Origin: Pseudofabraea citricarpa
Lineage: Eukaryota > Ascomycota > Leotiomycetes > Helotiales > Dermateaceae
NCBI GenBank assembly: GCA_029641185.1
Contig: JAPWGK010000003.1
Location: forward strand, 1 to 64,000
Direction: 5' to 3'
Length of the DNA: 64,000 bases
Below are positions 9,614 to 19,167 of the stretch, one piece after another (position 1 is the first letter of the stretch; each line of letters begins with the position of its first letter). A model generated the notes under the pieces. It did no database searches, was not told the origin of the DNA, and saw only the letters and a program-made list of their open reading frames with translations. A program made the position numbers and the translations under genes.

Positions 9614-10051
9614 TCAAGCACCCAATTTGGTAGCAAGAGAATCAATACATTCGTTGTACATTCCCTCAATAAATGATCTCATGCTAGCGCGCTGAGCCTC
9701 ATCGGCTAATGGTGTACCTTCTGCATACCAATGAATCTTGGTTGACTTCCCCTCGAGATCCTCCAAGACAATATTTGAATAAATCTCGCCTTTGACATTT
9801 TTGTTTTGAACCTGCCAGCGGATATGGTGGGCAGCACCATCACAGAGATCTAACCTCTCTAAAATAACATCCACCCAAGGGCTCTTCTTGAAGTAGATAG
9901 TGCGAACAGAATTTATCCCATACCCCTCGAGACTTGATGCAGTGACATTTGGAAACCAGAGGATTTCGGCACCGAAAGCCGTGACAATAGCCCAAACCTG
10001 CCCAATTGGTCGAGGTACCACACGCGTCACATTTGTCATGATTTCTGGCAT
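9614..10051 (-). CDS. SRPBCC (START/Bet v 1-like) family protein, 145 aa
   Basis: Single exon, ATG at 10049-10051. The protein reads MPEIMTNVTRVVPRPIGQVW, an opening typical of the SRPBCC fold (VTRVV.. PI..VWAIVTAFG), followed by WFP, GYGINSVRTIYF and a C-terminal long helix (MRSFIEGMYNECIDSLATKL). This superfamily binds hydrophobic ligands and includes polyketide cyclase/dehydrase-like proteins. The length matches small fungal members. The substrate cannot be deduced. It neighbours other small enzyme-like genes, so a role in secondary metabolism is possible but unproven. Confidence 0.8.
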   Translation of the reverse strand: MPEIMTNVTRVVPRPIGQVWAIVTAFGAEILWFPNVTASSLEGYGINSVRTIYFKKSPWVDVILERLDLCDGAAHHIRWQVQNKNVKGEIYSNIVLEDLEGKSTKIHWYAEGTPLADEAQRASMRSFIEGMYNECIDSLATKLGA

Positions 10052-10504
10052 TATTGCGGTTGAAAAACGAAGACTAATCTAGAGATCTAAATTAGTTGAG
10101 ACAAAATTGATACACACTTTGGTTAATACTAACGAGGTTTGATTATAGCGTTTTTTAAAGATATGAAAGATCTTTTGTTAAATAAAGTAAGCGGAATTCC
10201 TTATCCTTTTATAATTACCTTACTCGTCGGACTTAAGCTACCTCTTGGCATTGTTAGTTCGATTTGTAAGAACTAAGATCAAAGCGTGATACTTTCCCTT
10301 GCCGCTACTAGAGCTTCTTCGATATTAATTCGGCTTACTCAAAGTGCGAAAAGCCGATTTAAAAGCTACGGGAAATCCACGAAATAATAAAGCTTTCAGC
10401 TTAAAATAACTAAAGCCCGAAGATAAAATAAGCTTCACTTCACTATGGTATAATATCACTTGATCTTAGATTTTATAACAGAAATATTTTTGGAGAGTTT
10501 TAAA
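10052..10504. other. AT-rich tract, no gene seen
   Basis: TA-rich sequence without open frames of coding character, similar in texture to the other RIP-like blocks. Confidence 0.5.
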
Positions 10505-10897
10505 TTACAAGAAAAGAGTTGCCTCCTTAGTATTCCAGGTGAACAACGTCTCAATTTGCGCTAGTCCCAAGCTTTTGATTCGACCGTTCGAGTCTCCTCG
10601 AACAATACTAATATACTCCTTCACCCACCACTCGTCGAAGTTATCATTCGAGGTATAAGTCTCGAGACGTCGCTGTAGTGATTGGAAGTCTCCATGAAAC
10701 TCGAGATGCACGAGCATGAGCACAGTACCGTCAGGCAAGGTCTGCAAATGATGGCTTTCGCGTGTATACCCTACGTCTCGTGCACGCTGTGAAAACTGCT
10801 CCCTGCAATGCTTGTCAGTGAGCTTACTAGTAAGCTCACGAATTCGCTCAACCCTGTCTCCTTCTAGGGGAATCGCAAATGTCATCATGCTTTTCAT
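10505..10897 (-). CDS. Possible dimeric alpha/beta-barrel (ABM/DUF6176-like) protein, 130 aa
   Basis: The open frame runs up to 11167, but the upstream 90 codons are Arg/Ser-rich and look non-coding. I chose ATG 10897 (MKSMMTFAIPLEGDRVERI). Other in-frame ATGs follow at 10888 and 10885. The pattern of a beta strand, helix (RIRELTSKLTDKHCREQF), strand (TVLMLVHLEFHGD) and helix (FQSLQRRLETYTS) fits small ferredoxin-like monooxygenase-type folds that act as dimers. No catalytic residue can be named. Function is unknown. Confidence 0.55.
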   Translation of the reverse strand: MKSMMTFAIPLEGDRVERIRELTSKLTDKHCREQFSQRARDVGYTRESHHLQTLPDGTVLMLVHLEFHGDFQSLQRRLETYTSNDNFDEWWVKEYISIVRGDSNGRIKSLGLAQIETLFTWNTKEATLFL

Positions 10898-11137
10898 AGA
10901 AGTGTTAATAGCAAAGCTCGATATACAGGGAAGGCGGAATCTCACTTTGAAGCGCCGGTAGCGTTCTGATTTATAATATCTGATGTATCCATTGCTGGAC
11001 CTGTCTCTGGTAGCGTTATGTACGTGTAGAAATAAATGGAATGGGGAGAAAGACTCTCGATGCCTACTCGCAGCTAGAGAAACTTGTCGGAACTTAATAA
11101 GGTATGATTTGCGGGATAAAGTTATCAAGATCGCATA

Positions 11138-11195
11138 TCTTCGGTATTCACACAGACGCGAGAGCACGTCTTCGGTATTCGCATAAACGCGAGAG
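11138..11195. repeat. Imperfect 27-bp tandem duplication
   Basis: Copies at 11138-11164 and 11169-11195 differ at three positions, all transitions. Both contain tcttcggtattc and acgcgagag. Confidence 0.85.
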
Positions 11196-11561
11196 GCCGA
11201 CTTAGAAGGCTATCACTTCCTCAGCTGATCCTTTAGCGTCAATTGTAAACCAACTCCTGGTTATTGCTAGCTAAACATGCGGTGCATTATCCCGATCTGA
11301 ACGCCTCCTGCTTCTTTCTGGATATTACCGAAGAATCAGCATCGCACCCTCAAACGTTTGCTTACTTAGTGCCACCGTGTCTATCCGAGAATGTGGGACC
11401 TGTGGGAGGAGGAGCCGCATCTGCGTCGCTCGATTTTAGTCGCGTCGATCATGCCTCAAGGGGTGTCATTTGGGAGAAGGCACTTATTGTGTGGCAATGA
11501 GGGTCGGATCGCTCGCAGAAGTAGTATGGCTAAGTCCGGATCAGCGGGTCTCTTCATCGAG

Positions 11562-11569
11562 TATAAATA
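11562..11569 (+). promoter_or_regulatory. TATA box
   Basis: TATAAATA lies 35 bp upstream of ATG 11604, which would give a very short leader. Confidence 0.55.
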
Positions 11570-11603
11570 TCCAATTTATCCCAAGTCTATTAGTATACTA
11601 ACC

Positions 11604-12127
11604 ATGTCTTCCTCTGCCTCTCCCGATTTAAGCTCCATACCCGTGGTCGTTATCGGCTGGGGGCGTGAAAACGGCATCATTTTTATACCCAGAGTATTCA
11701 AGGAGCACAACACATCCTACGTCATGACTGCTATGGTCGACTTCGTGGAAACTTTGGAGCCGTACCGCTACTCACCGAAGAACCTCGGGGTCATCTTACA
11801 CAATCTACACCCACGCCCAAGGGCCCTCATAATTGGGATTGCTATTTCTCCTTCTTTAGTTCCCGAAATAACAGATGTGTGGAACGAGTATGTCAACACT
11901 GTTTTGAAGGAGGAGTTCAAAGAGAATGATGAGTGGAAGAAGAACGTCTGCTCTCCTGTAAGTAATATACCTGAACAAAAGAGCCATAGGGCTAATTAGA
12001 GTTGCAGTTACCGCTCACGCATTACGTTGATCCTAGTGTCGGTAAACCACCAATAGATATAGGGTGGGAAATAGAGATGTTCAAGCACCTAGATGGCGTA
12101 TTCCGGCCTGAGATAACTTGGGAGTGA
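11604..12127 (+). CDS. Orphan two-exon gene (157 aa)
   Basis: Exon 1 is 11604-11957 and exon 2 is 12008-12127. The intron is 50 bp (GTAAGT to TTGCAG) and in frame. ATG 11604 was chosen for its ACCATGTC context and the TATAAATA just upstream. The protein starts MSSSASPDLSSIPVVVIGWG, continues with FVETLEPYRYSPKNLGVILH and ends FRPEITWE. It has alternating hydrophobic strands and helices, suggesting a small globular cytosolic protein. There is no signal peptide or membrane segment. I do not recognise the family. Confidence 0.6.
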
Positions 12128-12844
12128 TGGAGAGGCAACACCATAGCTACGTTCAGGCTTTGGTTTCTAATCTCCAATACAAGCTCAATCTTGATTTAGT
12201 ATTGACCCTCTTAATAGCAGTAAACCTGAGGAGCAGAGTCTTGTCTAGCCACTGTATAGGTTTCTTGATATTCGTCACTGCCATTTAACGTGCGTCGTTG
12301 CGACTTGTCTGAATTATCAAGCGTTTTAATCGGTATCGTGTATCAGTCTACCTTCCTATGTTCTACCTTTCTTTCCTGGTTTTGTCTTGATAGCGGTAGT
12401 AGAAGAAAAGGTAAGAACTTTGACTTTCCCTTACCACGAATCTTGGTACGTGAAATATCTACTTGGCATCGAGTCCCTTAACTGAATTATAATCTATAAG
12501 CTTATGAGATAATTATAACACTCTAAATCTATATATATTATCTCGATTAATTTCTTTACTTTTAAGACTCCATCCAGCTTTTATATTATTCTATTGTCCT
12601 GTCTTTTGTATAGCGATCAGATACTTGAGCCACTCTCTAATAAGTAGCGATTTACTTCTAAAAGTCTCTAACCTTACATAGAGTTGTGATAAAACGTAAT
12701 CTTTTAGATCGAATCGCTGCAACTAACCGAGCACCCGAAGGTAGAAAATTCCCGAACCATTCACAGCTCTCTTGGCTAAATCTGATCAGAGACACGTTCT
12801 TGAATTGATACTACTCTTTGTACAAAACTCGATTTATATTAAGC
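12128..12844. other. AT-rich intergenic, no gene seen
   Basis: Stops occur in all frames. The region contains TA-rich words such as atctatatatatta. Confidence 0.5.
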
Positions 12845-14560
12845 TCAACCCAACTCAGCAATTCCTCTAGATCCACCAAACTCTTGCGAGCCAAATCTCC
12901 CATCTTCCCCATGATATTTTACTTCCAGCTCCCGTGGCGCAAAACCTCCATACTTGGTCTCATTATACTCTATATCATCCACCTGAATTGGTTGAGTCTC
13001 TTGATTTCTCTTCCCTCGCTTTCGCCACAATAAGAAGCCCGCAACCACGAGCACTAAAACACCCACTCCGATACCAACTCCAACCTTTACAGCAGTTGAT
13101 ACTGCGGAAACACTTCCAGTAGACACAGGTCGTGATGTAGAAACCGTCCCATCTTTTTCTAATACGCTCCACCCTCCATCCCAAGTATGAATCCATTCAT
13201 TCTGACTTGGAACAATCTTTGTCTCCGACGATATTCCCTCAACACTCGCTGTTCCTGGTGTATTAGGACCAGGAGCCTGGGCCATGAACCAAGTTGCACC
13301 GGAATCATCACTCCAATTGACACCTATGAATGCTGCCTGTGGAAACGCTCGACCGAGAATAGCTGCCGGAGCACCATTTGGCGTGGCATCTGCGGCAATT
13401 GGCGAGCATGGAAAGTATTTGAGACCTGTCGGTAGAGGTGTAAGAGGTGGTTTGAGAGTCAGAGCAAGAAGGGGAAAAGGAACTGAGATGGTGACATTCG
13501 AGGTGACACTCTGAGAAAGACGAAAAGTAAAAGATAACACCGCAGGAGATGTTGAGATTTGAGTGTATAATGGCGAGTTGGTGTCCCATAAATAGAGCCC
13601 CAAGTCTGTTGAAAAGACGACCGGTAGATGTTCCGCAATAGCATCGCACGTTGGTTGTGGCAGGTGCAAATGTGGATCTCCAGGTTCGACGGTCACAGAG
13701 AGTGGTTTCGTGATGGTGTTATCTTGGATAAGAAGATTTGCTTTCGATGTAAAGTTGAAGGGAGATTCGCCGACTGCCACACCGATTCCAATATCAAGCA
13801 AATCAATAGGGAGCCAGTTTTGACCCGGTGGTTGATATGTGACCTCTCCAACCACTCGTGATTGATCGTATCCCCCAATATAAAGTGAACCGCTCAAGCC
13901 TATTGTAGGCGAACCAATATGCATCCCGTAGGAATACGATGGTATGACTCCAGCCTCCCAGAAAAAACTTGAGAGCATTCTCCCCTGAAATCGACTTGTG
14001 CCATTTACCCATGACTGGTTGGCGTCTTGAGCACCCAGAGACAGATAACCAACTTCGAGCGGATATGTAGCTCCGTTGGGGAGAGTAGAATGCCCTTCGG
14101 AAATGACAAACATGTCGAAATTCGGTATACTTCTCGTATTGGCATCGGTGAAAAGAAAGGTCGCAGTATCGAATATATACTTTGCACTCCCAGTAATGAA
14201 AGACAGGGCTCCAATAGATGGTCCAAAGCTGCTGTCATCAATGCTATTCGTTCCGCCTATCTCAACGTCCGTGCTAGACAGAGAGCTGTTGTACAGTTTT
14301 GTTGGATCAGCCAGACAGTGCGACAAACCTGAATTACCGGTGCATATCGTTGACCCCAAGACCGGCGATTCCCATGATCCGCCAGGAATCAAGTCGATCG
14401 TCTGAGCAGGAGTGCCCACAGACATTTGAATAGCATTCCAAGGTCCTCCGGGTCCATATGTGTTGGACGACCAAGTCAATCCCAAAGGCGCAATCGCCAT
14501 ACAACAAGTACAGAGAAATAAGTGTAAGATCGCGAGGCTATGACCAAAAATCATGGTCAT
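12845..14560 (-). CDS. Membrane-anchored pepsin-like protein without catalytic aspartates (571 aa)
   Basis: Single exon; ATG 14560 (MTMIFGHSLAILHLF) begins a signal peptide, and an upstream in-frame extension to 14635 would bury it. The body has the A1 aspartic-peptidase layout: YGPGGPWNAIQMSVGTPAQT, Cys pairs, then a C-lobe. The first DTG is replaced by IPGGS (IDLIPGGSWESP) and the second by EPGD (VTVEPGDPHLHLP), so peptidase activity is not expected. A single transmembrane helix (VGVGIGVGVLVLVVAGFLLW) follows a Ser/Thr-rich stalk and leads to a charged cytoplasmic tail of about 50 residues. Such proteins are common in filamentous fungi, and a cell-surface binding or sensing role is only a guess. 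Confidence 0.85.
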   Translation of the reverse strand: MTMIFGHSLAILHLFLCTCCMAIAPLGLTWSSNTYGPGGPWNAIQMSVGTPAQTIDLIPGGSWESPVLGSTICTGNSGLSHCLADPTKLYNSSLSSTDVEIGGTNSIDDSSFGPSIGALSFITGSAKYIFDTATFLFTDANTRSIPNFDMFVISEGHSTLPNGATYPLEVGYLSLGAQDANQSWVNGTSRFQGRMLSSFFWEAGVIPSYSYGMHIGSPTIGLSGSLYIGGYDQSRVVGEVTYQPPGQNWLPIDLLDIGIGVAVGESPFNFTSKANLLIQDNTITKPLSVTVEPGDPHLHLPQPTCDAIAEHLPVVFSTDLGLYLWDTNSPLYTQISTSPAVLSFTFRLSQSVTSNVTISVPFPLLALTLKPPLTPLPTGLKYFPCSPIAADATPNGAPAAILGRAFPQAAFIGVNWSDDSGATWFMAQAPGPNTPGTASVEGISSETKIVPSQNEWIHTWDGGWSVLEKDGTVSTSRPVSTGSVSAVSTAVKVGVGIGVGVLVLVVAGFLLWRKRGKRNQETQPIQVDDIEYNETKYGGFAPRELEVKYHGEDGRFGSQEFGGSRGIAELG

Positions 14561-15082
14561 TCTGAATGAATTATTGATAAACGAGAGAATTTGGCAGACA
14601 CGAATACAAAACCCAGAAACACAGAAAGCAGACACATAGTATATGAACTTACATTGAAAGCATCAAACTGCCGCCCGGTTGGAAAGTAGAGCACTGAGGT
14701 CGGCGGCTGCTCGTGTGGACAAAAGTACAGCGCTTACTCTTGTGCCAACACTGGTAGGGCTGGTGGGCTGCTTGTCAGATCTACTCGCTTAATGTCTATT
14801 TTTTCTCAAAGGAACAGCAAGATTTAAGCTTAAGCCATCGAACGACAGCTACACCTTTTAGCGTCGCCGAGTATCGTACGGCTGCTCCCGACTTGATTGA
14901 TTGGTGTGACGAGATGGCGGTTAACAAGATGAGGCTCCAACAAGGGGCTTAGTGGGGTCTGGTGGGCTGTCCGAAGCGCCGGCACCAGCCGCCAGGATTC
15001 AGCTTTCCCAACCCCCATCAAACATTATTACTCCCGGACCCTACGATGTTGAGCAAGAACATCTACGACCTCTACGAATATC
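14561..15082. other. Divergent promoter region
   Basis: This is the upstream region shared by the pepsin-like gene (minus) and the DUF5672 gene (plus). No further gene is seen. Confidence 0.5.
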
Positions 15083-16080
15083 ATGAACTCGACAAGACAA
15101 AACTGGATGCACTCGAGGATTCTTTACAGAGTTCTATTCGCGACTTTAGTCTTCACAGCAATAGCGATAATTTCCCTCATCCCTAACGAGAATTCTTACA
15201 ACATACTTCCCTCCTTCCGAAAACCATCCAGCAGATCGAATGTTGCTGTGATATTCGACAATCGAGCAGATTCAAGACTCGTCCCCGTTATCCTTCACTT
15301 CTCTTCCATCCTTGGGCCCGACTGGCCCATCCTCCTCTTCACAACATCAACATTTAAGACAGCATCAAAGACATTCCATCGAAAGATCAAAGATGGCACC
15401 ATCGAACTTCGCGACTTGTCCAGCGCCATCGGCTTCGAGAAACACACCGACGTCTCAGCATTCATGACAACTCCTTGGTTATGGGAACAGCTTGCGCCAG
15501 CAAAGCATGTCTTACTGTTCCAGCTAGATAGCATCATCTGCTCAAATTCCCCCTTCGAAATAAACGACTACTTGCAGTACGACTTGATCGGCGCGCCCAT
15601 ACAAGACTTATCAGGCTGGGGACTGGGTTTCAATGGGGGATTGTCATTACGAAATGTAGACAAGACACTGCAAATCGTGCGCAACAACAATTGGGCGGCT
15701 GAAGTACAAGATTCCAAGGATAAAGGGTTAGATGGCGTGCCCATATTGCCAACAGGAACCACTGATATTGATGTGATATTCCCTGGCTACGGTAACTCAC
15801 CAAGAATACAATATGAGGATCAATGGTTTTTCAAGAAGTTTATGGAGCTTCCAGGTGCAATCCTACCGCCGTTAAATGTATCCAAAACATTTTCTGTGGA
15901 GTCCTTGCCATTCGACACCCCTTTTGGTGTAAGTTTGTTCCCTAGCTGACGAGTGGAAAGAGTATTAGCTGATAATTGTAGTACCACAAACCAGGTCACG
16001 AGGCAGAACAAAGAAAGCATTTAGATGAGTATTGTCCAGAGTATACCTTGGCAACCAGTCAGTCAATTATCGATGCATAA
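15083..16080 (+). CDS. DUF5672 family glycosyltransferase-like membrane protein (314 aa)
   Basis: Exons are 15083-15928 and 15982-16080. The intron is 53 bp (GTAAGT to TTGTAG) and joins PFDTPFG to YHKPGHEAEQRKHLDEYC in frame. The N terminus has a single signal-anchor helix (VLFATLVFTAIAIISLI). The luminal part contains VAVIFDNRADSRLVPVILHF, TTPWLWEQL, HVLLFQLDSIICSNS and GWGLGFNGGLSLRN, a pattern typical of fungal DUF5672 proteins. LFQLDS resembles the DxD-type site of glycosyltransferases. It probably acts in the Golgi on glycans. The sugar and acceptor are unknown. Confidence 0.85.
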
Positions 16081-16868
16081 ACATTGTCGGGGTTCAGCGA
16101 GACAGTTTACCCTCCAATGCTCGGAGTATAGCATATCATCGATTTGGTTCCACGACACACGGAATGCTTTCGGCCACTCTCCTACATCAAAACTCCGCTA
16201 CATTCTAGATCTCTGGCACTCGTTGCCTCCAAAATAGCAGAGCGTGATATATACTAATCTGGAAGCAAAAGATGGAATAATCACGGGCGGCCGATGATCT
16301 CTTGAATCGGCATAATTTTTGTTCTTTATGTCACAGCAGAGATACAAATTTGCGCCTACAAGGACGTCGTATAGAAAAGGCTGCACAGTACAATGGGACT
16401 TGGCCGTCTTGCCGCCCGTTGGAATCCGCACCTGCTCCCAGTAAGCCAAAGACTTGCCGCAATCCACAGAGCGCCACCCAGCGATATGGACTGATAACTC
16501 AGCCCACATACTAGCCTGCTTAATAGCTTTTGTGATCAACAAAGCCAAACATCGAGTATACCAAGCCTTGATTCATTTATAACTCTGCTACGGCATGTGT
16601 GATATTTGAATTCAGGTAAGAGTAGGAATAGGTCCGCCCCGTTCTCTAGAAGGAACTTCCGTCCTAGCTGCTTGTCCTGTAAATTCAGCCAGCAGATTGA
16701 GGACTAACAGTTCCTATCTTTCTAGGCAAGAATGCGATGGATGGTCTTCGCTTTGGCCTGTTCAAGCACCAAGGAATGGAAGTGGTTAATAATATTATTA
16801 GAGAAAAATCTTATTCCATATTCGATTTCCATTTCGCCCAGTTGAGACGAGCCAGTGAATTGTTTGCA
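16081..16868. other. Intergenic, no gene seen
   Basis: Overlapping ORFs on both strands (16198-16548 minus, 16302-16514 plus) have no recognisable domain. This is probably the 3' flank of the DUF5672 gene plus decayed sequence. Confidence 0.45.
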
Positions 16869-17971
16869 TCAGATAATATACATACTTCTTATAGTGTATC
16901 CGATATCGAGGTGCCACTGATCCACGCTACAAAAAATTTCGACCCCAATCCTCCTGTATAGATTAGGATAGTTCTTAATATGACTTGGTAGACTTGGATA
17001 ATCTTCTTTCCCTGGTACATGTGCTAATATCAATCTGCGATTAAACCGACTGCTAGTAGTGTTAGAGCTCATATCCGTACAATATTTCAAACAGAAAACC
17101 TTCTTTCCAACCAAGCTTGAGCATCGGCTTCTATTATCCATTCTGAAATGATGCTTTGAGTTATTTGATTTCACCACAGCGTTCTGGGTCCCCTCACTTT
17201 CGTTCCCTAGATGTGTCAAGATCCCCTCTATCACAGGGCCGCTGAGGAAAAGCCATCCAGCCGCTACTTCGCCCAGCTTATTCAGACCTTTCGGGATGCA
17301 AGCGGTTTTCTGAAGATCAATTTCAACGTAGTACTCCGACCTTGGAAGATACTCAATCCAACGTACTGAGCCTTGTGTGCTGGCCCAGCTCCAGCTGGGT
17401 GCTATGTAGGCAGTAATTTCATCTCTGGAGCCAAAGATTCCCACAACAAACCACGCAGCAAGTCTTTGCTCCATAAACCAGCCAGATAGTTTCCACTTTC
17501 CGGACCTTGCTATTTGATTGCAAGACCTGCAATCGCTGACAACCAGTCTGTAGAATATGTAATTTGCTTCTGCGAGTACTCCGAGATCAGGTCACGCCAT
17601 TCCCCGAAAATCTCGAAACCTGTGCCAAGCTGATTTTGTACAACCAATTTTGGAAGTTTTCCTAAAATTGACTGGCCATCTAGCAAATGACTGAAAGAGT
17701 CTGCTGAGTGCCTGGAACTTAGAAATCTTCGGGGGGGCAGTACCCAATCACCTGAAAAATTGGTAAGAGCACCACAAACACAGTTTGCTGACGTGAGACA
17801 CTCAAATATAACTTCATCCCTTGTGAAGTGAACCACCCGTGGTCCAAGTAGACGTTCCTGAAAACACCAAGCTCGGGTCAACAGAGGATGGTCCGGGTCG
17901 ATCGTCGAACCGTATACGCGTCGCGTAAACCTCTCTGTATCGCAGCTGTCAACGCCCCAGACTTTTGACCG
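16869..17971 (-). pseudogene. HET-domain gene, 5' truncated and interrupted
   Basis: The frame is open from 17971 and reads VWGVDSCDTERFTRRVYGS, then LLTRAWCFQERLLGPRVVHF, the signature that follows the HET domain in incompatibility-type proteins. An in-frame TAG at 17510-17512 interrupts it. Beyond it the same frame gives YLAGLWSKDLLRGLLWESLAP, then a frame change between about 17420 and 17474 leads to ITAYIAPSWSWAS, another HET landmark. The protein then continues to a stop at 16869. The N-terminal HET domain itself is missing upstream. With truncation, nonsense and frameshift this is a dead gene. Intact relatives control allorecognition and programmed cell death in fungi. Confidence 0.85.
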
Positions 17972-19167
17972 CTATTCTTTTTCCTTTTTTCTTGTGATAT
18001 TTGGATGAAGTTAAACTCGCTTGAGTACTCAAATTCAACGGAAGCCGCAACTAGAGATTTACGATATTAGGAGTGATATCAGGCTGCAGCGAAAATATTT
18101 AAGTCCTTTGTCCTATACAAGCTATATACTACGCATAGAAGCAGAAGGACGTGACGAGATCCAAGGTTAATGATATGCTAGATTGAGGACCAAGACGATA
18201 TTTTACTGCGTTAGTATATCGGTTTCTTCAAAGATAAAGGATTTGAATACGGCATGAGAACTTCTGGTCTCAAATTTCTATTAAAGTCTCCAACTTTGCT
18301 GTATCTTAGTTTGTCGAGAATTTTAGACACAGTGTACTACTTACCATGCCAATTTATTATAATATCTATCGAACTACACTCCCGTGTTAAAGTATCTAAA
18401 TTGTCTTCAAAGTTCAGCCCGTGCTATTTCGAACTTTTCTATGATAATTTAGTTAGTTATTATGATTAGAGAGTTAAAAAAAATAAAGACTTGCAAGTAG
18501 ATGAATGTGATCATGGTGACATGGCATTCCATGCTGGTGTATTTCAAGCCAGCAACTGCTTCGGCACTAATTCAACGACAGTTTACACAGCGAGGGTCTG
18601 TACCAGACGTTGTCTATTTAATTGTTGGCTGATATGCTGAGTCAGGACTGGGTCACACTTTTTCTTTTATGTAAAATAAGGCCCTGCCAAGATTTATATT
18701 TTATGAAGATGGCCTAATCATCGACTTCTAAAGTTAGGCCAGCCTACTTATAACTTAAGCTTATTATAGTGGAACATCCACGCTCACGGATTTCTAAAAC
18801 AGTCGCCCTGGTCGCTTGACAGAATACCCAGTCGGCTAAATTTTGACGCCACCCACTTATCTCACGACCTGGAGTGGGTATTACCCACAGTTTCAGCGAA
18901 TGGCTTTAAAACAAAAAATCAGGCCCAATGTAAACAAGTCAAGATTGAAACAGAAGGCCTAACTTCTGAACTTTGGCAAAATTAGCGAGCGGCGTGGTAG
19001 TGAGCATCTTAAGTCTCGCGTGTTGGGGAAATGAGAATGATAATGGTACTCCAAGTACTGAGTGCAATTGAAACTTGAATATTGTTTATTTGTACACACT
19101 TGTCATCCCATCGCATTTTTCCTTTTTCTTCTTATCTCTATCGTCAAGAGTACCCAAAGACAGCATT
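17972..19167. other. AT-rich intergenic, no gene seen
   Basis: This is the position where the missing HET N terminus would lie, but no HET motifs are found. It is followed by the P450 promoter region. Small ORFs such as 18254-18469 are unsupported. Confidence 0.45.

Larger units (their letters stand above)
10898..11603. other. Intergenic region between divergent small genes
   Basis: Apart from the 27-bp duplication and a TATA element near its end, no supported gene is seen. Open frames here overlap each other and lack coding character. Confidence 0.45.
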
